Assembly (NCBI GenBank): GCA_966692625.1
Contig: CBKZAG010000064.1
Location: forward strand, 1 to 16,775
Length of the DNA stretch: 16,775 nt
From: CAMLOF01 sp966692625
GTDB taxonomy: Bacteria; Pseudomonadota; Gammaproteobacteria; Burkholderiales; Burkholderiaceae_C
Direction of reading: 5' to 3'
Under the pieces are notes generated by a model, which saw nothing but the letters and a program-made list of their open reading frames with translations, searched no databases and had not been told where the DNA came from. The number at the start of each line of letters is the position of its first letter. Within the stretch, counting starts at the first letter, position 1. Both the position numbers and the translations under genes were made by a program. This document shows positions 1 through 7,876 of the stretch, in pieces.

Positions 1-241
1 GGGGAGAGAGCGCTAGCGAACGGACCGAGTTTCCGCCGCACCGGCCCCAGACAGGCGGGCGCAGCGGAGTCGGCGCCAAGGGCGCCGACCGTCACGGCAT
101 GAGCCCCCGCAGGGCCAGGCCTGCCGCAGCTGGCGAGGTGCCCCAAAGCCTGGCGCAGCAAGCGAAGTGTCCCCCAAGAAACGCAACCGACCCCGCAAAC
201 CAAGGAACAATACCCCAAGACAAACAGGCGACAGTCAGCCC
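1..241. other. Intergenic region with repeat-like, hairpin-rich sequence
   Basis: No gene is supported here. The only open frame is a short minus-strand one (13-210) with an Arg/Gly/Ala-rich translation and no recognisable domain, which I treat as spurious. The stretch holds an 8-bp palindrome CGCTAGCG at 11-18, a hairpin with arms CGGCGCC (71-77) and GGCGCCG (81-87) around a 3-base loop, and a 27-bp segment (104-130) that recurs inverted at the right edge of the window. Together these suggest a dispersed intergenic repeat rather than a gene remnant. Confidence 0.55.
104..130 (+). repeat. Left copy of a 27-bp inverted repeat
   Basis: This segment begins CCCCCGCAGGG and ends CCTGCCGCAGC. It is the exact reverse complement of 16749-16775. 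A perfect 27-base match is far beyond chance in 17 kb even at high GC. The right copy runs off the window, so the full repeat length is unknown. On the other flank the match stops right after CCGCAGC, so the shared unit ends there or is interrupted. It is probably part of a dispersed intergenic repeat family (inference). Confidence 0.8.
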
Positions 242-269
242 TTGCCGGGCCTTGCTTTACGCCTAGAAT
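242..269 (+). promoter_or_regulatory. Candidate sigma70-type promoter of the left operon
   Basis: TTGCCG (242-247; 4 of 6 to the -35 consensus) and TAGAAT (264-269; 5 of 6 to the -10 consensus) are separated by 16 bases. Transcription would start near 276, giving a leader of about 50 bases before the first gene at 328. It is the best match I found upstream of this operon. It is a sequence match only. Confidence 0.45.
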
Positions 270-279
270 CGCATGAAAT

Positions 280-293
280 CGAACGATCGTTCG
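280..293. promoter_or_regulatory. Perfect 14-bp palindrome, likely operator
   Basis: CGAACGATCGTTCG is its own reverse complement over all 14 bases. It begins about four bases after the predicted transcription start and lies 34 bases before the first start codon. Bound protein there would block transcription. The size and symmetry resemble operators of TetR-family repressors, which often control acyl-CoA degradation operons and respond to CoA thioesters. No regulator gene is in the window, so the family assignment is inference. Confidence 0.55.
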
Positions 294-327
294 TTTTTTG
301 ATTTTCGGACCCTGAAGAGGAGACTTC

Positions 328-2439
328 ATGACCGCTCATTACCAAGCCCACGGCGACGTGGCCGTGATCACCCTGGACAACCCGCCGGTCAACGGTCTGG
401 GGCTGTCTACCCGCCAAGGCATCGTTGCCGGGCTGGCCCAGGCCGAGGCCGACCCCGCCATCAAGGCGATTGTGCTCACCGGCGCGGGCAAGGCCTTCTC
501 GGGCGGGGCGGACATCAAGGAGTTCGGCACTCCCAAGGCCATCCAGGAGCCCAACCTGCTGAGCGTCATCCGCGCCGTGGAAAACACCACCAAACCTGTG
601 GTGGCCGCCGTGCACAGCGTGGCCATGGGCGGTGGCCTGGAACTGGCGCTCGGTGCTCACTACCGCGTTGTGGCACCTGGCTGCAACGTGGCGCTGCCCG
701 AGGTGAAGCTGGGCCTGATTCCCGGCGCTGGCGGCACGCAGCGCCTGCCGCGTGTGCTGGGCGTGGAAGCCGCGCTCAACATGATCGTGAGCGGCGAACC
801 TGTGAAGAGCGAACTTCTGGCGGGCGTTCCCGGCCAGAAACTGTTCGACAAGCTGGCCGCGTCGCGTGAGTCCCTGATGGACGAGGCCATGGCCCTGGCG
901 CGCGAAGTTGCCGCCCGCCACGCTGCTGATGGTTCCGCCTTCCCGCTCGTGCGCAATCTGCCGTGCAAACATCCGCAGGGGGCGGCTTATTTCCAGTTTG
1001 CGCGCAACATGGTCAAAGGCATGGCCAAGAACTTCCCGGCGCCGGCCAAGTGCGTGGACGCGGTGGAACAGGCCACGCTGCGCAAGTTCGAAGACGGCAT
1101 GGCCTACGAGCGCGAGACCTTCATCAACCTGATGTGGACGCCCGAGTGCCGCGCCCTGCGTCACCTGTTTGTGGCCGAGCGCGCCGCCAGCAAGATTCCC
1201 GACGTGCCCGACGACACCCCTGTGCGCGCCGTCAACAGTGTGGCGGTGATCGGCGCGGGCACCATGGGTGGCGGTATTGCCATGAACTTCCTCAACGCGG
1301 GCATTCCGGTGAAGATGCTCGAGATGAAGCAGGAAGCCTTGGACCGTGGCGTGGGCGTGATGCGCAAGAACTACGAAGCACAGGTCAAGAAAGGCAAGCT
1401 CAAGCAGGACAAGTACGAGCAGCGCATGGCCCTGCTGTCCACCACGCTGGACTACGCCGACCTGAGGGATGCCGACCTGGTGATCGAGGCCGTGTTCGAG
1501 GATCTGGGCGTGAAGGAACAGGTGTTCAAGAAACTGGACGAGGTGATGAAACCCGGCGCCATTCTGGCCAGCAACACCTCCACGCTGGACCTGAACAGAA
1601 TTGCCGCCTTCACCCAGCGCCCGCAGGACGTGGTGGGCATGCACTTCTTCAGCCCGGCCAACGTGATGAAGCTGTTGGAGGTGGTGCGTGGCGACGCCAC
1701 CGCCAAGGACGTGCTGGCCACGGTGATGGCCGTGAGCAAGAAGATCAAGAAGACGGCAGTGGTTTCTGGCGTGTGTGATGGCTTCATTGGCAACCGCATG
1801 ATTGAGCAGTACGGCCGCCAGGGCGGCTTTTTGCTGGACGAGGGTTGCACGCCCGAGCAAGTGGACAAGGCCATTGAGAAGTTCGGCTTTGCCATGGGCC
1901 CGTTCCGCATGGGTGACCTGGCGGGCAACGACATTGGCTGGGCCATCCGCAAGCGCCGCTATGTGGAACAGCCCGACATGAAGTACAGCAAGACCGCCGA
2001 CCTGCTGTGCGAAAAGGGGCGTTTTGGCCAGAAGACCGGGGCGGGCTGGTACGACTATGTGCCCGGCAAGCGCGACGCCATCCCCAACGCCGAGGTGGTG
2101 GCCATGATCGAGGAACACCGCAAGGCATTGGGCATCACCCCGCGCAAGATTACCGATGAGGAGATCGTGCAACGTCTGGTGTTCAGCCTGGTCAACGAGG
2201 CGGCTCACATCCTGGAGGAGGGCATTGCCAACAAGGCGAGCGACATCGACGTGGTCTACATCTTTGGCTACGGCTTCCCGGTGCACCGGGGCGGCCCTTT
2301 GAATTACGCCAACGAGATCGGCCTGTTCAACGTGGTGCAGGCGATGAAGCGCTTTGCCCGCAACCCTCACGACGACGCCAAGTTCTGGGAGCCCGCACCG
2401 CTGCTGGCCCGCCTGGCTGCCGAAGGCAAAACGTTCTAA
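328..2439 (+). CDS. Bifunctional enoyl-CoA hydratase / 3-hydroxyacyl-CoA dehydrogenase (FadJ/FadB-like)
   Basis: This 703-residue protein has the multifunctional beta-oxidation layout: crotonase domain (about 1-190), linker, NAD-binding 3-hydroxyacyl-CoA dehydrogenase domain (about 304-480) and two C-terminal dehydrogenase repeats (about 483-575 and 615-690). It should hydrate 2-enoyl-CoA and oxidise the resulting 3-hydroxyacyl-CoA with NAD in the cytoplasm. Both crotonase glutamates are present (E105 in GGGLELAL, E125 in LPEVKLG). The Rossmann motif GAGTMG is at 309-314. The dehydrogenase His-Glu pair appears as H439 and E451, with the family's 12-residue spacing. The length is close to FadJ, FadB and peroxisomal bifunctional enzymes (about 700-730). 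The start is set by GAGGAG a few bases upstream. It heads the operon, 18 bases before the thiolase, as a partner pair would. The substrate cannot be read from sequence, so I give no fad symbol. Confidence 0.93.
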   Translation: MTAHYQAHGDVAVITLDNPPVNGLGLSTRQGIVAGLAQAEADPAIKAIVLTGAGKAFSGGADIKEFGTPKAIQEPNLLSVIRAVENTTKPVVAAVHSVAMGGGLELALGAHYRVVAPGCNVALPEVKLGLIPGAGGTQRLPRVLGVEAALNMIVSGEPVKSELLAGVPGQKLFDKLAASRESLMDEAMALAREVAARHAADGSAFPLVRNLPCKHPQGAAYFQFARNMVKGMAKNFPAPAKCVDAVEQATLRKFEDGMAYERETFINLMWTPECRALRHLFVAERAASKIPDVPDDTPVRAVNSVAVIGAGTMGGGIAMNFLNAGIPVKMLEMKQEALDRGVGVMRKNYEAQVKKGKLKQDKYEQRMALLSTTLDYADLRDADLVIEAVFEDLGVKEQVFKKLDEVMKPGAILASNTSTLDLNRIAAFTQRPQDVVGMHFFSPANVMKLLEVVRGDATAKDVLATVMAVSKKIKKTAVVSGVCDGFIGNRMIEQYGRQGGFLLDEGCTPEQVDKAIEKFGFAMGPFRMGDLAGNDIGWAIRKRRYVEQPDMKYSKTADLLCEKGRFGQKTGAGWYDYVPGKRDAIPNAEVVAMIEEHRKALGITPRKITDEEIVQRLVFSLVNEAAHILEEGIANKASDIDVVYIFGYGFPVHRGGPLNYANEIGLFNVVQAMKRFARNPHDDAKFWEPAPLLARLAAEGKTF

Positions 2440-2457
2440 GCCATACAGGAATCCATC

Positions 2458-3633
2458 ATGATCAACGCCGTCATTGTTTCCACCGCCCGTACCCCTTTGG
2501 CCAAGAGCTGGAAGGGCGCTTTCAACATGACCCACGGTGCCACGCTGGGTGGCCATGCCGTGCAGCACGCCGTGCAGCGCGCGGGTATCGACCCCGAGTT
2601 GATCGAGGACGTCATCATGGGCTGCGCCAACCCCGAGGGGGCCACGGGCGCCAACATCGCGCGTCAGATCGCATTGAAGGCGGGGCTGCCCATCAGCGTG
2701 TCGGGCATGACAGTCAACCGCTTCTGCTCATCGGGCCTGCAGACCATTGCCCTGGCCGCGCAACGCATCATCAGCGGCGAGGGGCAGGTTTACGTTGCGG
2801 GCGGGGTGGAGAGCATTTCTTGTGTGCAACAAGAGATGAACATGCACATGTTGACCGACCCGGCGCTGATGAAGCAAAAGCCCGAGATCTACTGGAACAT
2901 GCTGCAGACCGCCGAGCAGGTGGCCAAGCGCTACAACATTGGCCGCGAGGCCATGGACGAGTACGGCGCGGCCAGCCAGCAAAAGGCCACCGCTGCGCTG
3001 GAGGCAGGCTTGTTCAATGCCGAGATCGCCCCCATCACCGTGACAGCCGGGGTGGCTGACAAGACCTTGGGCCTCATCACCAAGCAGGTGACCGTCAGCC
3101 AGGACGAGGGTATTCGCCCAGGCACCACGGTGGAGGCCATTTGTGGCTTGCGCTCTGCGCTGCCCGGCGGCCTGGTGAGTGCGGGCAACGCCAGCCAGTT
3201 CAGCGACGGTGCGGGCGCCTGCGTGGTGATGGACGAAAAGCTGGCGGAACAGAAGGGCCTGACGCCGCTGGGCCGCTTCCTGGGTTTTGCCGTGGCGGGT
3301 TGCGAGCCCGATGAAATGGGCATAGGCCCGGTGTTTGCGGTGCCCAAGGTGCTGTCGCGCCTGGGGCTGACGGTGAACGACATAGACCTGTGGGAACTGA
3401 ACGAGGCTTTTGCAGTGCAGGTGATCTACTGCCGCGACAAGCTGGGCATTCCCAACGAACGGTTGAACGTGAATGGCGGCGCCATTGCCGTGGGGCACCC
3501 TTACGGTGTTTCGGGCCAGCGCCTGACGGGCCATGCGCTGATTGAAGGCAAGCGCCGTGGTGCCAAGCGTGTGTGCGTGACCATGTGCATTGGCGGTGGC
3601 ATGGGCGCGGCAGGCGTGTTCGAGGTCTTGTGA
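2458..3633 (+). CDS. Acetyl-CoA C-acyltransferase (thiolase)
   Basis: A 391-residue thiolase of normal length. It should cleave a 3-ketoacyl-CoA with free CoA, releasing acetyl-CoA and a shortened acyl-CoA, the last step of a beta-oxidation turn. The acyl-accepting cysteine is C90 in NRFCSSG. The NEAF motif is at 315-318. The catalytic histidine is H347 in GHPYGVSG, and the second cysteine is C377 in CIGGGMG. All key residues are therefore present. AGGA precedes the start codon. The gene sits between the hydratase/dehydrogenase fusion and the acyl-CoA dehydrogenase, so these three genes supply every step of a beta-oxidation cycle. The degradative role is inferred from this context; a biosynthetic thiolase is less likely. 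Chain length or ring-derived substrate is not determined. Confidence 0.94.
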   Translation: MINAVIVSTARTPLAKSWKGAFNMTHGATLGGHAVQHAVQRAGIDPELIEDVIMGCANPEGATGANIARQIALKAGLPISVSGMTVNRFCSSGLQTIALAAQRIISGEGQVYVAGGVESISCVQQEMNMHMLTDPALMKQKPEIYWNMLQTAEQVAKRYNIGREAMDEYGAASQQKATAALEAGLFNAEIAPITVTAGVADKTLGLITKQVTVSQDEGIRPGTTVEAICGLRSALPGGLVSAGNASQFSDGAGACVVMDEKLAEQKGLTPLGRFLGFAVAGCEPDEMGIGPVFAVPKVLSRLGLTVNDIDLWELNEAFAVQVIYCRDKLGIPNERLNVNGGAIAVGHPYGVSGQRLTGHALIEGKRRGAKRVCVTMCIGGGMGAAGVFEVL

Positions 3634-3646
3634 CGCGAGGTTGACC

Positions 3647-5500
3647 ATGAGTCTGCGCCCCACCGTCGATTTTCTGCTGTACGACTGGCTGGGGGTGCAG
3701 ACCCTTGGCGAGCGTGAGCGTTTTGCCGAGCACAGCCGCGAAACGTTTGATGCCGTGCTGGACACGTGCGAGCGCATTGCACGCGAAAAGTACGCGCCCT
3801 TCAACCGCCTGGTGGACACCCAGGAGCCGCACTTCGACGGAGAAAAGGTGGTCTTGCCGCAGGCCACCAAAGACGCCTGGGACGCCTACGCGGCCTCGGG
3901 CATGCTGAGTGCCGCGCAGGATGCCGAGATTGGCGGCATGCAGCTGCCTTACACGGTGGAAGCTGCGGGCAACGCGTTCTTTGCCATGGCTTCGGTGAGC
4001 ATTGGTGCGGGCATGTTGACCGTGGGCAACGCCAACCTGCTGATGGCGCATGGCTCGCCGCTGCAGCGCGAGGTGTTCGCGCTCAACGAATTTGCCGGGC
4101 GCTTCTCGGGCACCATGTGCCTGAGCGAGCCGCAGGCGGGGTCATCCTTGAGCGACGTGTCCACGCGTGCCGTGCCCGATGGCGACGGCGCCGAGGCCGA
4201 TCCGCTGGGGCCGCGCTACCGGCTGCGCGGCAACAAGATGTGGATATCGGCGGGCGAGCACGAGTTGACCGAAAACATCATCCACCTGGTGCTGGCCAAG
4301 ATTCCCGGGCCCGATGGCAAGCTGCCGCCCGGGGTGAAGGGGATTTCGCTGTTCATCGTGCCCAAGAAGCTGGTGGACACGCAAGGCCAACTGACCGGTG
4401 TGCGCAACGACGTGGCGCTGGCGGGCCTGAACCACAAGTGCGGCTGGCGGGGCACCACCAACACGCTGCTGAACTTTGGTGAGGGGCGCTTTCCCGTCAG
4501 CGGGCCGGGTGTGGGCGCTGACCTGGACGGCCAAGGGGCCGGTGCCATCGGCTACCTGGTGGGCGAGGCCGGGCAGGGCCTGCGCTACATGTTCCACATG
4601 ATGAACGAGGCGCGCATCGGCGTGGGCATGGCCGCAACCATGTTGGGCATGGCGGGTTACCACGCCAGCCTGGACTACGCACGCAACCGCCCGCAGGGGC
4701 GGCCACTGGGCGCGGGCGGCAAGGACCCGACGCAGCCGCAGGTACGCATCATTGAACACGCCGACGTGAAACGCATGCTGCTGGCCCAGAAGGCCTACTG
4801 CGAAGGCGCGCTGGCCCTGGAGCTGTACTGTGCACGGCTGGTGGACGAGCAGCACACTGGCGCGCCGCAAGCCGCAGACGAGGCGCGGTTGCTGCTGGAG
4901 GTGCTCACCCCCATTGCCAAGAGCTGGCCCAGCGAATGGTGCCTGGAAGCCAACAGCCTGGCCATTCAGGTGCATGGTGGCTACGGCTACACGCGGGACT
5001 TTCCGGTGGAGCAGTACTGGCGCGACAACCGCCTGAACATGATCCACGAAGGTACCCACGGCATACAGGGCATGGACCTGCTGGGCCGCAAGGTTCTGAT
5101 GGAAAACGGGCGGGGACTGCAGCTGTTGGCTGGCCGCATGCAGGCGACCATCAAACGTGCAGCACAGGTGCCCGAACTGGCCGCGCATGCCAGCGCACTG
5201 GCCCAGGCACTGCACCAGGTGGGCGCAGCCACCCAGGCGGCATGGGCCACGGGTAGCCCGCAGGCGGCGCTGGCCAACGCCGTGCCGTACATGCAGGCGT
5301 TCGGGCACACGGTGCTGGCGTGGATCTGGCTGGACGTGGCCCTGACGGCGCACCGTTCGCCCGACGACGCGGTGCGCACCGGGCGGCTGGCCGCCTGCCG
5401 TTACTTCTTCCATTACGAACTGCCCAAGACGGGCGCCTGGTTGCAGGTGGTGGCCAGCCGCGACCAGACCTGCGCCGCGCTGCCCGAAGAGGCGTTTTGA
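3647..5500 (+). CDS. Acyl-CoA dehydrogenase, long form with C-terminal extension
   Basis: A 617-residue FAD enzyme expected to introduce the alpha-beta double bond into an acyl-CoA and pass electrons to ETF. It belongs to the long subgroup (about 590-620 residues, as in DmdC and related FadE-like proteins) with an extra N-terminal segment and a helical C-terminal extension, rather than the usual 380-residue form. Visible marks are LSEPQAG from residue 159, the flavin-contacting WISAGEHELTENIIH from residue 199, and the catalytic-base region IHEGTHGIQGMDLLGRK with E468. An upstream in-frame ATG at 3590 would lie inside the thiolase gene. The ATG at 3647 follows GAGG after a 13-base gap and gives the family-like N-terminus MSLRPTVDF, so I chose it. 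The substrate is unknown. Confidence 0.92.
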   Translation: MSLRPTVDFLLYDWLGVQTLGERERFAEHSRETFDAVLDTCERIAREKYAPFNRLVDTQEPHFDGEKVVLPQATKDAWDAYAASGMLSAAQDAEIGGMQLPYTVEAAGNAFFAMASVSIGAGMLTVGNANLLMAHGSPLQREVFALNEFAGRFSGTMCLSEPQAGSSLSDVSTRAVPDGDGAEADPLGPRYRLRGNKMWISAGEHELTENIIHLVLAKIPGPDGKLPPGVKGISLFIVPKKLVDTQGQLTGVRNDVALAGLNHKCGWRGTTNTLLNFGEGRFPVSGPGVGADLDGQGAGAIGYLVGEAGQGLRYMFHMMNEARIGVGMAATMLGMAGYHASLDYARNRPQGRPLGAGGKDPTQPQVRIIEHADVKRMLLAQKAYCEGALALELYCARLVDEQHTGAPQAADEARLLLEVLTPIAKSWPSEWCLEANSLAIQVHGGYGYTRDFPVEQYWRDNRLNMIHEGTHGIQGMDLLGRKVLMENGRGLQLLAGRMQATIKRAAQVPELAAHASALAQALHQVGAATQAAWATGSPQAALANAVPYMQAFGHTVLAWIWLDVALTAHRSPDDAVRTGRLAACRYFFHYELPKTGAWLQVVASRDQTCAALPEEAF

Positions 5501-5519
5501 ACACACACGGAGACAAGAC

Positions 5520-6311
5520 ATGACTCGCACCATCCAACAACTGTTCGACCTGAAAGGGAAGACAGCCCTCGTCACCGGCGGCTCGCGCGGGCTGGGGCTG
5601 CAGATGGCTCACTCGCTGGGTGAGGCTGGCGCCCGCGTGATGCTCAGCGCCCGCAAGGCGGATGAGCTGGAGGCGGCCGTGCAGGAGCTTCAGGACGCGG
5701 GCATTGACGCCCGCTGGATTGCCGCCGACTGCGCGCAGGAAGCGGACATCCATCGCCTGGGTGCCGAGACGCTGGAGCGCATGGGTGACGTGGACATCCT
5801 CGTCAACAACGCGGGCGCGGCTTGGGGTGCCCCGGCCGAAGACCACCCGCTGGAGGCCTGGGACAAGGTGATGAACCTCAACGTGCGGGGCTACTTCATC
5901 CTGAGCCAGTACCTGGCCAAGCACAGCATGATCGGGCGCCAGCGCGGCAGCATCATCAACGTGGCGTCCATCGCGGGCCTGGGCGGCAACCCCAAGGGCA
6001 TGAAGACGATCGCCTACAACACCTCCAAGGGCGCGGTTATCAACTTCACGCGGGCACTGGCGGCGGAGTGGGGCGCCTACGGCATCCGCGTCAATGCCAT
6101 CTGCCCGGGCTTCTTCCCCAGCAAGATGACGCGCGGCACGCTGGAGGCCATGGGCGAGGAGCGGCTGGCCGCTGGTGCGCCGCTCGGTCGCCTGGGTGAC
6201 GACGAGGACCTCAAGGGCCTGACGCTGCTGTACGCTTCCGATGCAGGCAAGCACATCACCGGCCAGTGGTTGGCGGTGGATGGCGGCGTCAGCATCATCA
6301 CCGGAGGTTGA
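5520..6311 (+). CDS. SDR-family oxidoreductase (first of operon)
   Basis: A 263-residue classical short-chain dehydrogenase/reductase, probably oxidising a hydroxy group or reducing a keto group on a CoA-linked intermediate with NAD(P). The nucleotide-binding motif TGGSRGLG is at 19-26 and NNAG at 96-99. The catalytic set is S150, Y166 and K170 (YxxxK). The C-terminus IITGG and the general pattern resemble gluconate 5-dehydrogenase/3-ketoacyl reductase-type SDRs, but that does not fix the substrate. GGAG precedes the start. The stop codon directly abuts the next start codon with no spacer, so translation is probably coupled to the thioesterase gene. The operon already encodes a 3-hydroxyacyl-CoA dehydrogenase, so this enzyme likely acts on a different, perhaps branched or cyclic, alcohol (inference). 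Confidence 0.9.
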   Translation: MTRTIQQLFDLKGKTALVTGGSRGLGLQMAHSLGEAGARVMLSARKADELEAAVQELQDAGIDARWIAADCAQEADIHRLGAETLERMGDVDILVNNAGAAWGAPAEDHPLEAWDKVMNLNVRGYFILSQYLAKHSMIGRQRGSIINVASIAGLGGNPKGMKTIAYNTSKGAVINFTRALAAEWGAYGIRVNAICPGFFPSKMTRGTLEAMGEERLAAGAPLGRLGDDEDLKGLTLLYASDAGKHITGQWLAVDGGVSIITGG

Positions 6312-6740
6312 ATGGATTTTCAGGTACGCATTCCTTTTGTCGATCACCTGGGCTTCAGGCTCGAACGCTGGGAGGGCGGCGAGGCCGAGCTGCACTACGA
6401 CCCCGCGCCCGAGCACCTGAATTCGTTCAACGTGGTGCACGGGGGCGCGAGCATGACCCTGCTGGACGTGGTGATGGCCCACGCCGCGCGCAGCGTGCAG
6501 CAGGACATGGGTGCGGTGACCATCGAGATGAAGACCAGCTTCATGCGCGCGGCGCAAGGAGCGCTGGTGGCGCGCGGCAAGCTGCTGCACCGCACCGCCA
6601 CCATGGCTTTCACCGAAGGTAGCATCTTTGACGCGGCAGGCAAGCTCTGCTGCCACGCCACGGGCACGTTCAAGTACGTGCCGCGTCTGCCGGTGGGCGC
6701 CCGGTCCACCCAGGCACTCAACACCATACGAACCGATTGA
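6312..6740 (+). CDS. PaaI-type hotdog-fold thioesterase
   Basis: A 142-residue single hotdog-domain protein of the PaaI/YbgC-like thioesterase group, which hydrolyses acyl-CoA thioesters and often frees CoA from dead-end intermediates. The signature NVVHGGASMTLLD has HGG at 43-45 and a likely catalytic acid at D52 on the following helix. The length is typical of the family. The start codon immediately follows the stop of the SDR gene, and the ribosome site GGAGG (6303-6307) lies inside the SDR coding end, indicating coupled translation. In ring-degradation gene sets such thioesterases act as a safety valve for blocked CoA intermediates. I infer the same role here, but the substrate is not shown by the sequence. 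Confidence 0.88.
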   Translation: MDFQVRIPFVDHLGFRLERWEGGEAELHYDPAPEHLNSFNVVHGGASMTLLDVVMAHAARSVQQDMGAVTIEMKTSFMRAAQGALVARGKLLHRTATMAFTEGSIFDAAGKLCCHATGTFKYVPRLPVGARSTQALNTIRTD

Positions 6741-6742
6741 CG

Positions 6743-6766
6743 CCCGCAATTGGCGGGTCCTTTTTT
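6743..6766 (+). terminator. Terminator-like hairpin inside the operon
   Basis: CCCGC (6743-6747) can pair with GCGGG (6753-6757) around AATTG, followed by TCC and six T residues (6761-6766). The layout is that of a short intrinsic terminator. The ribosome site AGGAG for the next gene follows at once, leaving no room for a separate promoter. It may therefore lower downstream expression or act as a processing site rather than end the operon. Confidence 0.5.
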
Positions 6767-6777
6767 AGGAGCTATTC

Positions 6778-7794
6778 ATGCCCAGCAACATCCAGGTTCT
6801 GCTCGACAACCGCCCGCAAGGCGAGGCCACCGTCGGCAACTTCAAGATCGTCACCACCGAAACGCCTGCCCTGCAGGACGGGCAGGTGCTGGTGCGCCAC
6901 CACTACCTGAGCCTGGACCCGTACATGCGCGGCCGCATGAACGACAGCCGCAGCTACGCGCAGCCCCAGCCACTGGGCGAGGTGATGATTGGCGGCACCG
7001 TGGGCGAGGTGGCGGAAAGCCGCCACCCCAAGTTTGCTGCCGGTGACAAAGTGGTGGGCATGGGCGGCTGGCAGCAGTTCAGCGTGGTGGACGCCAATCA
7101 GCCGGGCGCGCTGCGCAAGGTGGACACTACGCATGTGCCCATCAGCCATTACCTGGGTGCGGTGGGTATGCCGGGCGTAACGGCCTGGTACGGGCTGGTG
7201 AAGATCATCAACCCCAAGGCAGGCGAGACCATGGTGGTGAGTGCCGCCAGCGGTGCGGTGGGCAGCGCCTTTGGCGCGCTTGCCAAGGCACGCGGTTGCC
7301 GCGTGGTGGGCATTGCGGGCGGGCCAGACAAGTGCGCCTATGTGAAGGATGAGCTGGGCTTTGACGACTGCATCGACTACCGCGAGCACAAGGACTACCT
7401 GTCGCTGGCCAAGGCGCTCAAGGTGGCGTGCCCCAACGGCATTGACGGCTACTTCGAGAACGTGGGCGGCATGGTGCTGGACGCCGTGCTGCTGCGCTGC
7501 AACGCCTTTTCCCGCGTGGCCATGTGCGGCATGATCGCTGGCTACGACGGGCAACCGCTGCCCATGCTCAACCCGGCGCTCATCCTCGTCAACCGCATGA
7601 AGATCGAAGGCTTCATCGTGAGCGAGCACATGGAGGTGTGGCCCGAGGCCTTGACCGAGCTGGGCACGCTGGTGGGCAGCGGCAAGTTCCGCCCGCGCGA
7701 GACGGTGGCGCAAGGCATCGAGTCCGCGCCAGAGGCCTTCCTGGGGTTGCTCAAGGGCAAGAACTTCGGCAAGCAGCTGGTCAAGCTGGTCTGA
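6778..7794 (+). CDS. NADP-dependent MDR oxidoreductase, CurA / 2-alkenal reductase-like
   Basis: A 338-residue zinc-independent medium-chain reductase of the leukotriene B4 12-hydroxydehydrogenase/prostaglandin reductase group, which includes bacterial CurA-type proteins. Family members reduce an activated C=C bond next to a carbonyl with NADPH. The typical LSLDPYMRGRM is at 44-54, the cofactor loop AASGAVGS at 156-163, and the DGYFENVGG segment follows in the second half. No structural-zinc cysteine cluster is seen, as expected for this group. TAGGAG lies seven bases before the start. It follows a terminator-like hairpin 11 bases upstream, so its level may differ from earlier genes. In this operon it could reduce an unsaturated or cyclic enone intermediate (inference). 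Confidence 0.9.
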   Translation: MPSNIQVLLDNRPQGEATVGNFKIVTTETPALQDGQVLVRHHYLSLDPYMRGRMNDSRSYAQPQPLGEVMIGGTVGEVAESRHPKFAAGDKVVGMGGWQQFSVVDANQPGALRKVDTTHVPISHYLGAVGMPGVTAWYGLVKIINPKAGETMVVSAASGAVGSAFGALAKARGCRVVGIAGGPDKCAYVKDELGFDDCIDYREHKDYLSLAKALKVACPNGIDGYFENVGGMVLDAVLLRCNAFSRVAMCGMIAGYDGQPLPMLNPALILVNRMKIEGFIVSEHMEVWPEALTELGTLVGSGKFRPRETVAQGIESAPEAFLGLLKGKNFGKQLVKLV

Positions 7795-7876
7795 CGCGAT
7801 ACACGGCCACCCCCATGCCCAGCCAGGGGTTGGTGTGGGTCTTGGTTTGTGTTCACGCAGAAAAAGAGGAGACAAG

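Noticed and set aside
13..210. 65-codon minus-strand frame at the left edge
   Set aside because: It lies in repeat-like sequence with hairpins and has no ribosome site or recognisable domain; probably a frame within a repeat.
235..2568. 777-codon open frame on the minus strand opposite the hydratase/dehydrogenase gene
   Set aside because: The translation is His/Gly/Ala/Val-rich low-information sequence with no domain, while the plus strand has a full set of catalytic motifs. It is a high-GC mirror artefact.
4142..5575. Long minus-strand frames opposite the acyl-CoA dehydrogenase and the next genes (also 5151-6749 and 6772-8256)
   Set aside because: They run across several real genes and their boundaries, lack ribosome sites and show mirror-type composition.
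7795..7876. Possible promoter in the 82-base gap before the second SDR of the left operon
   Set aside because: I could not find a credible -35/-10 pair, and the sequence shows only a good ribosome site; kept as part of the operon.
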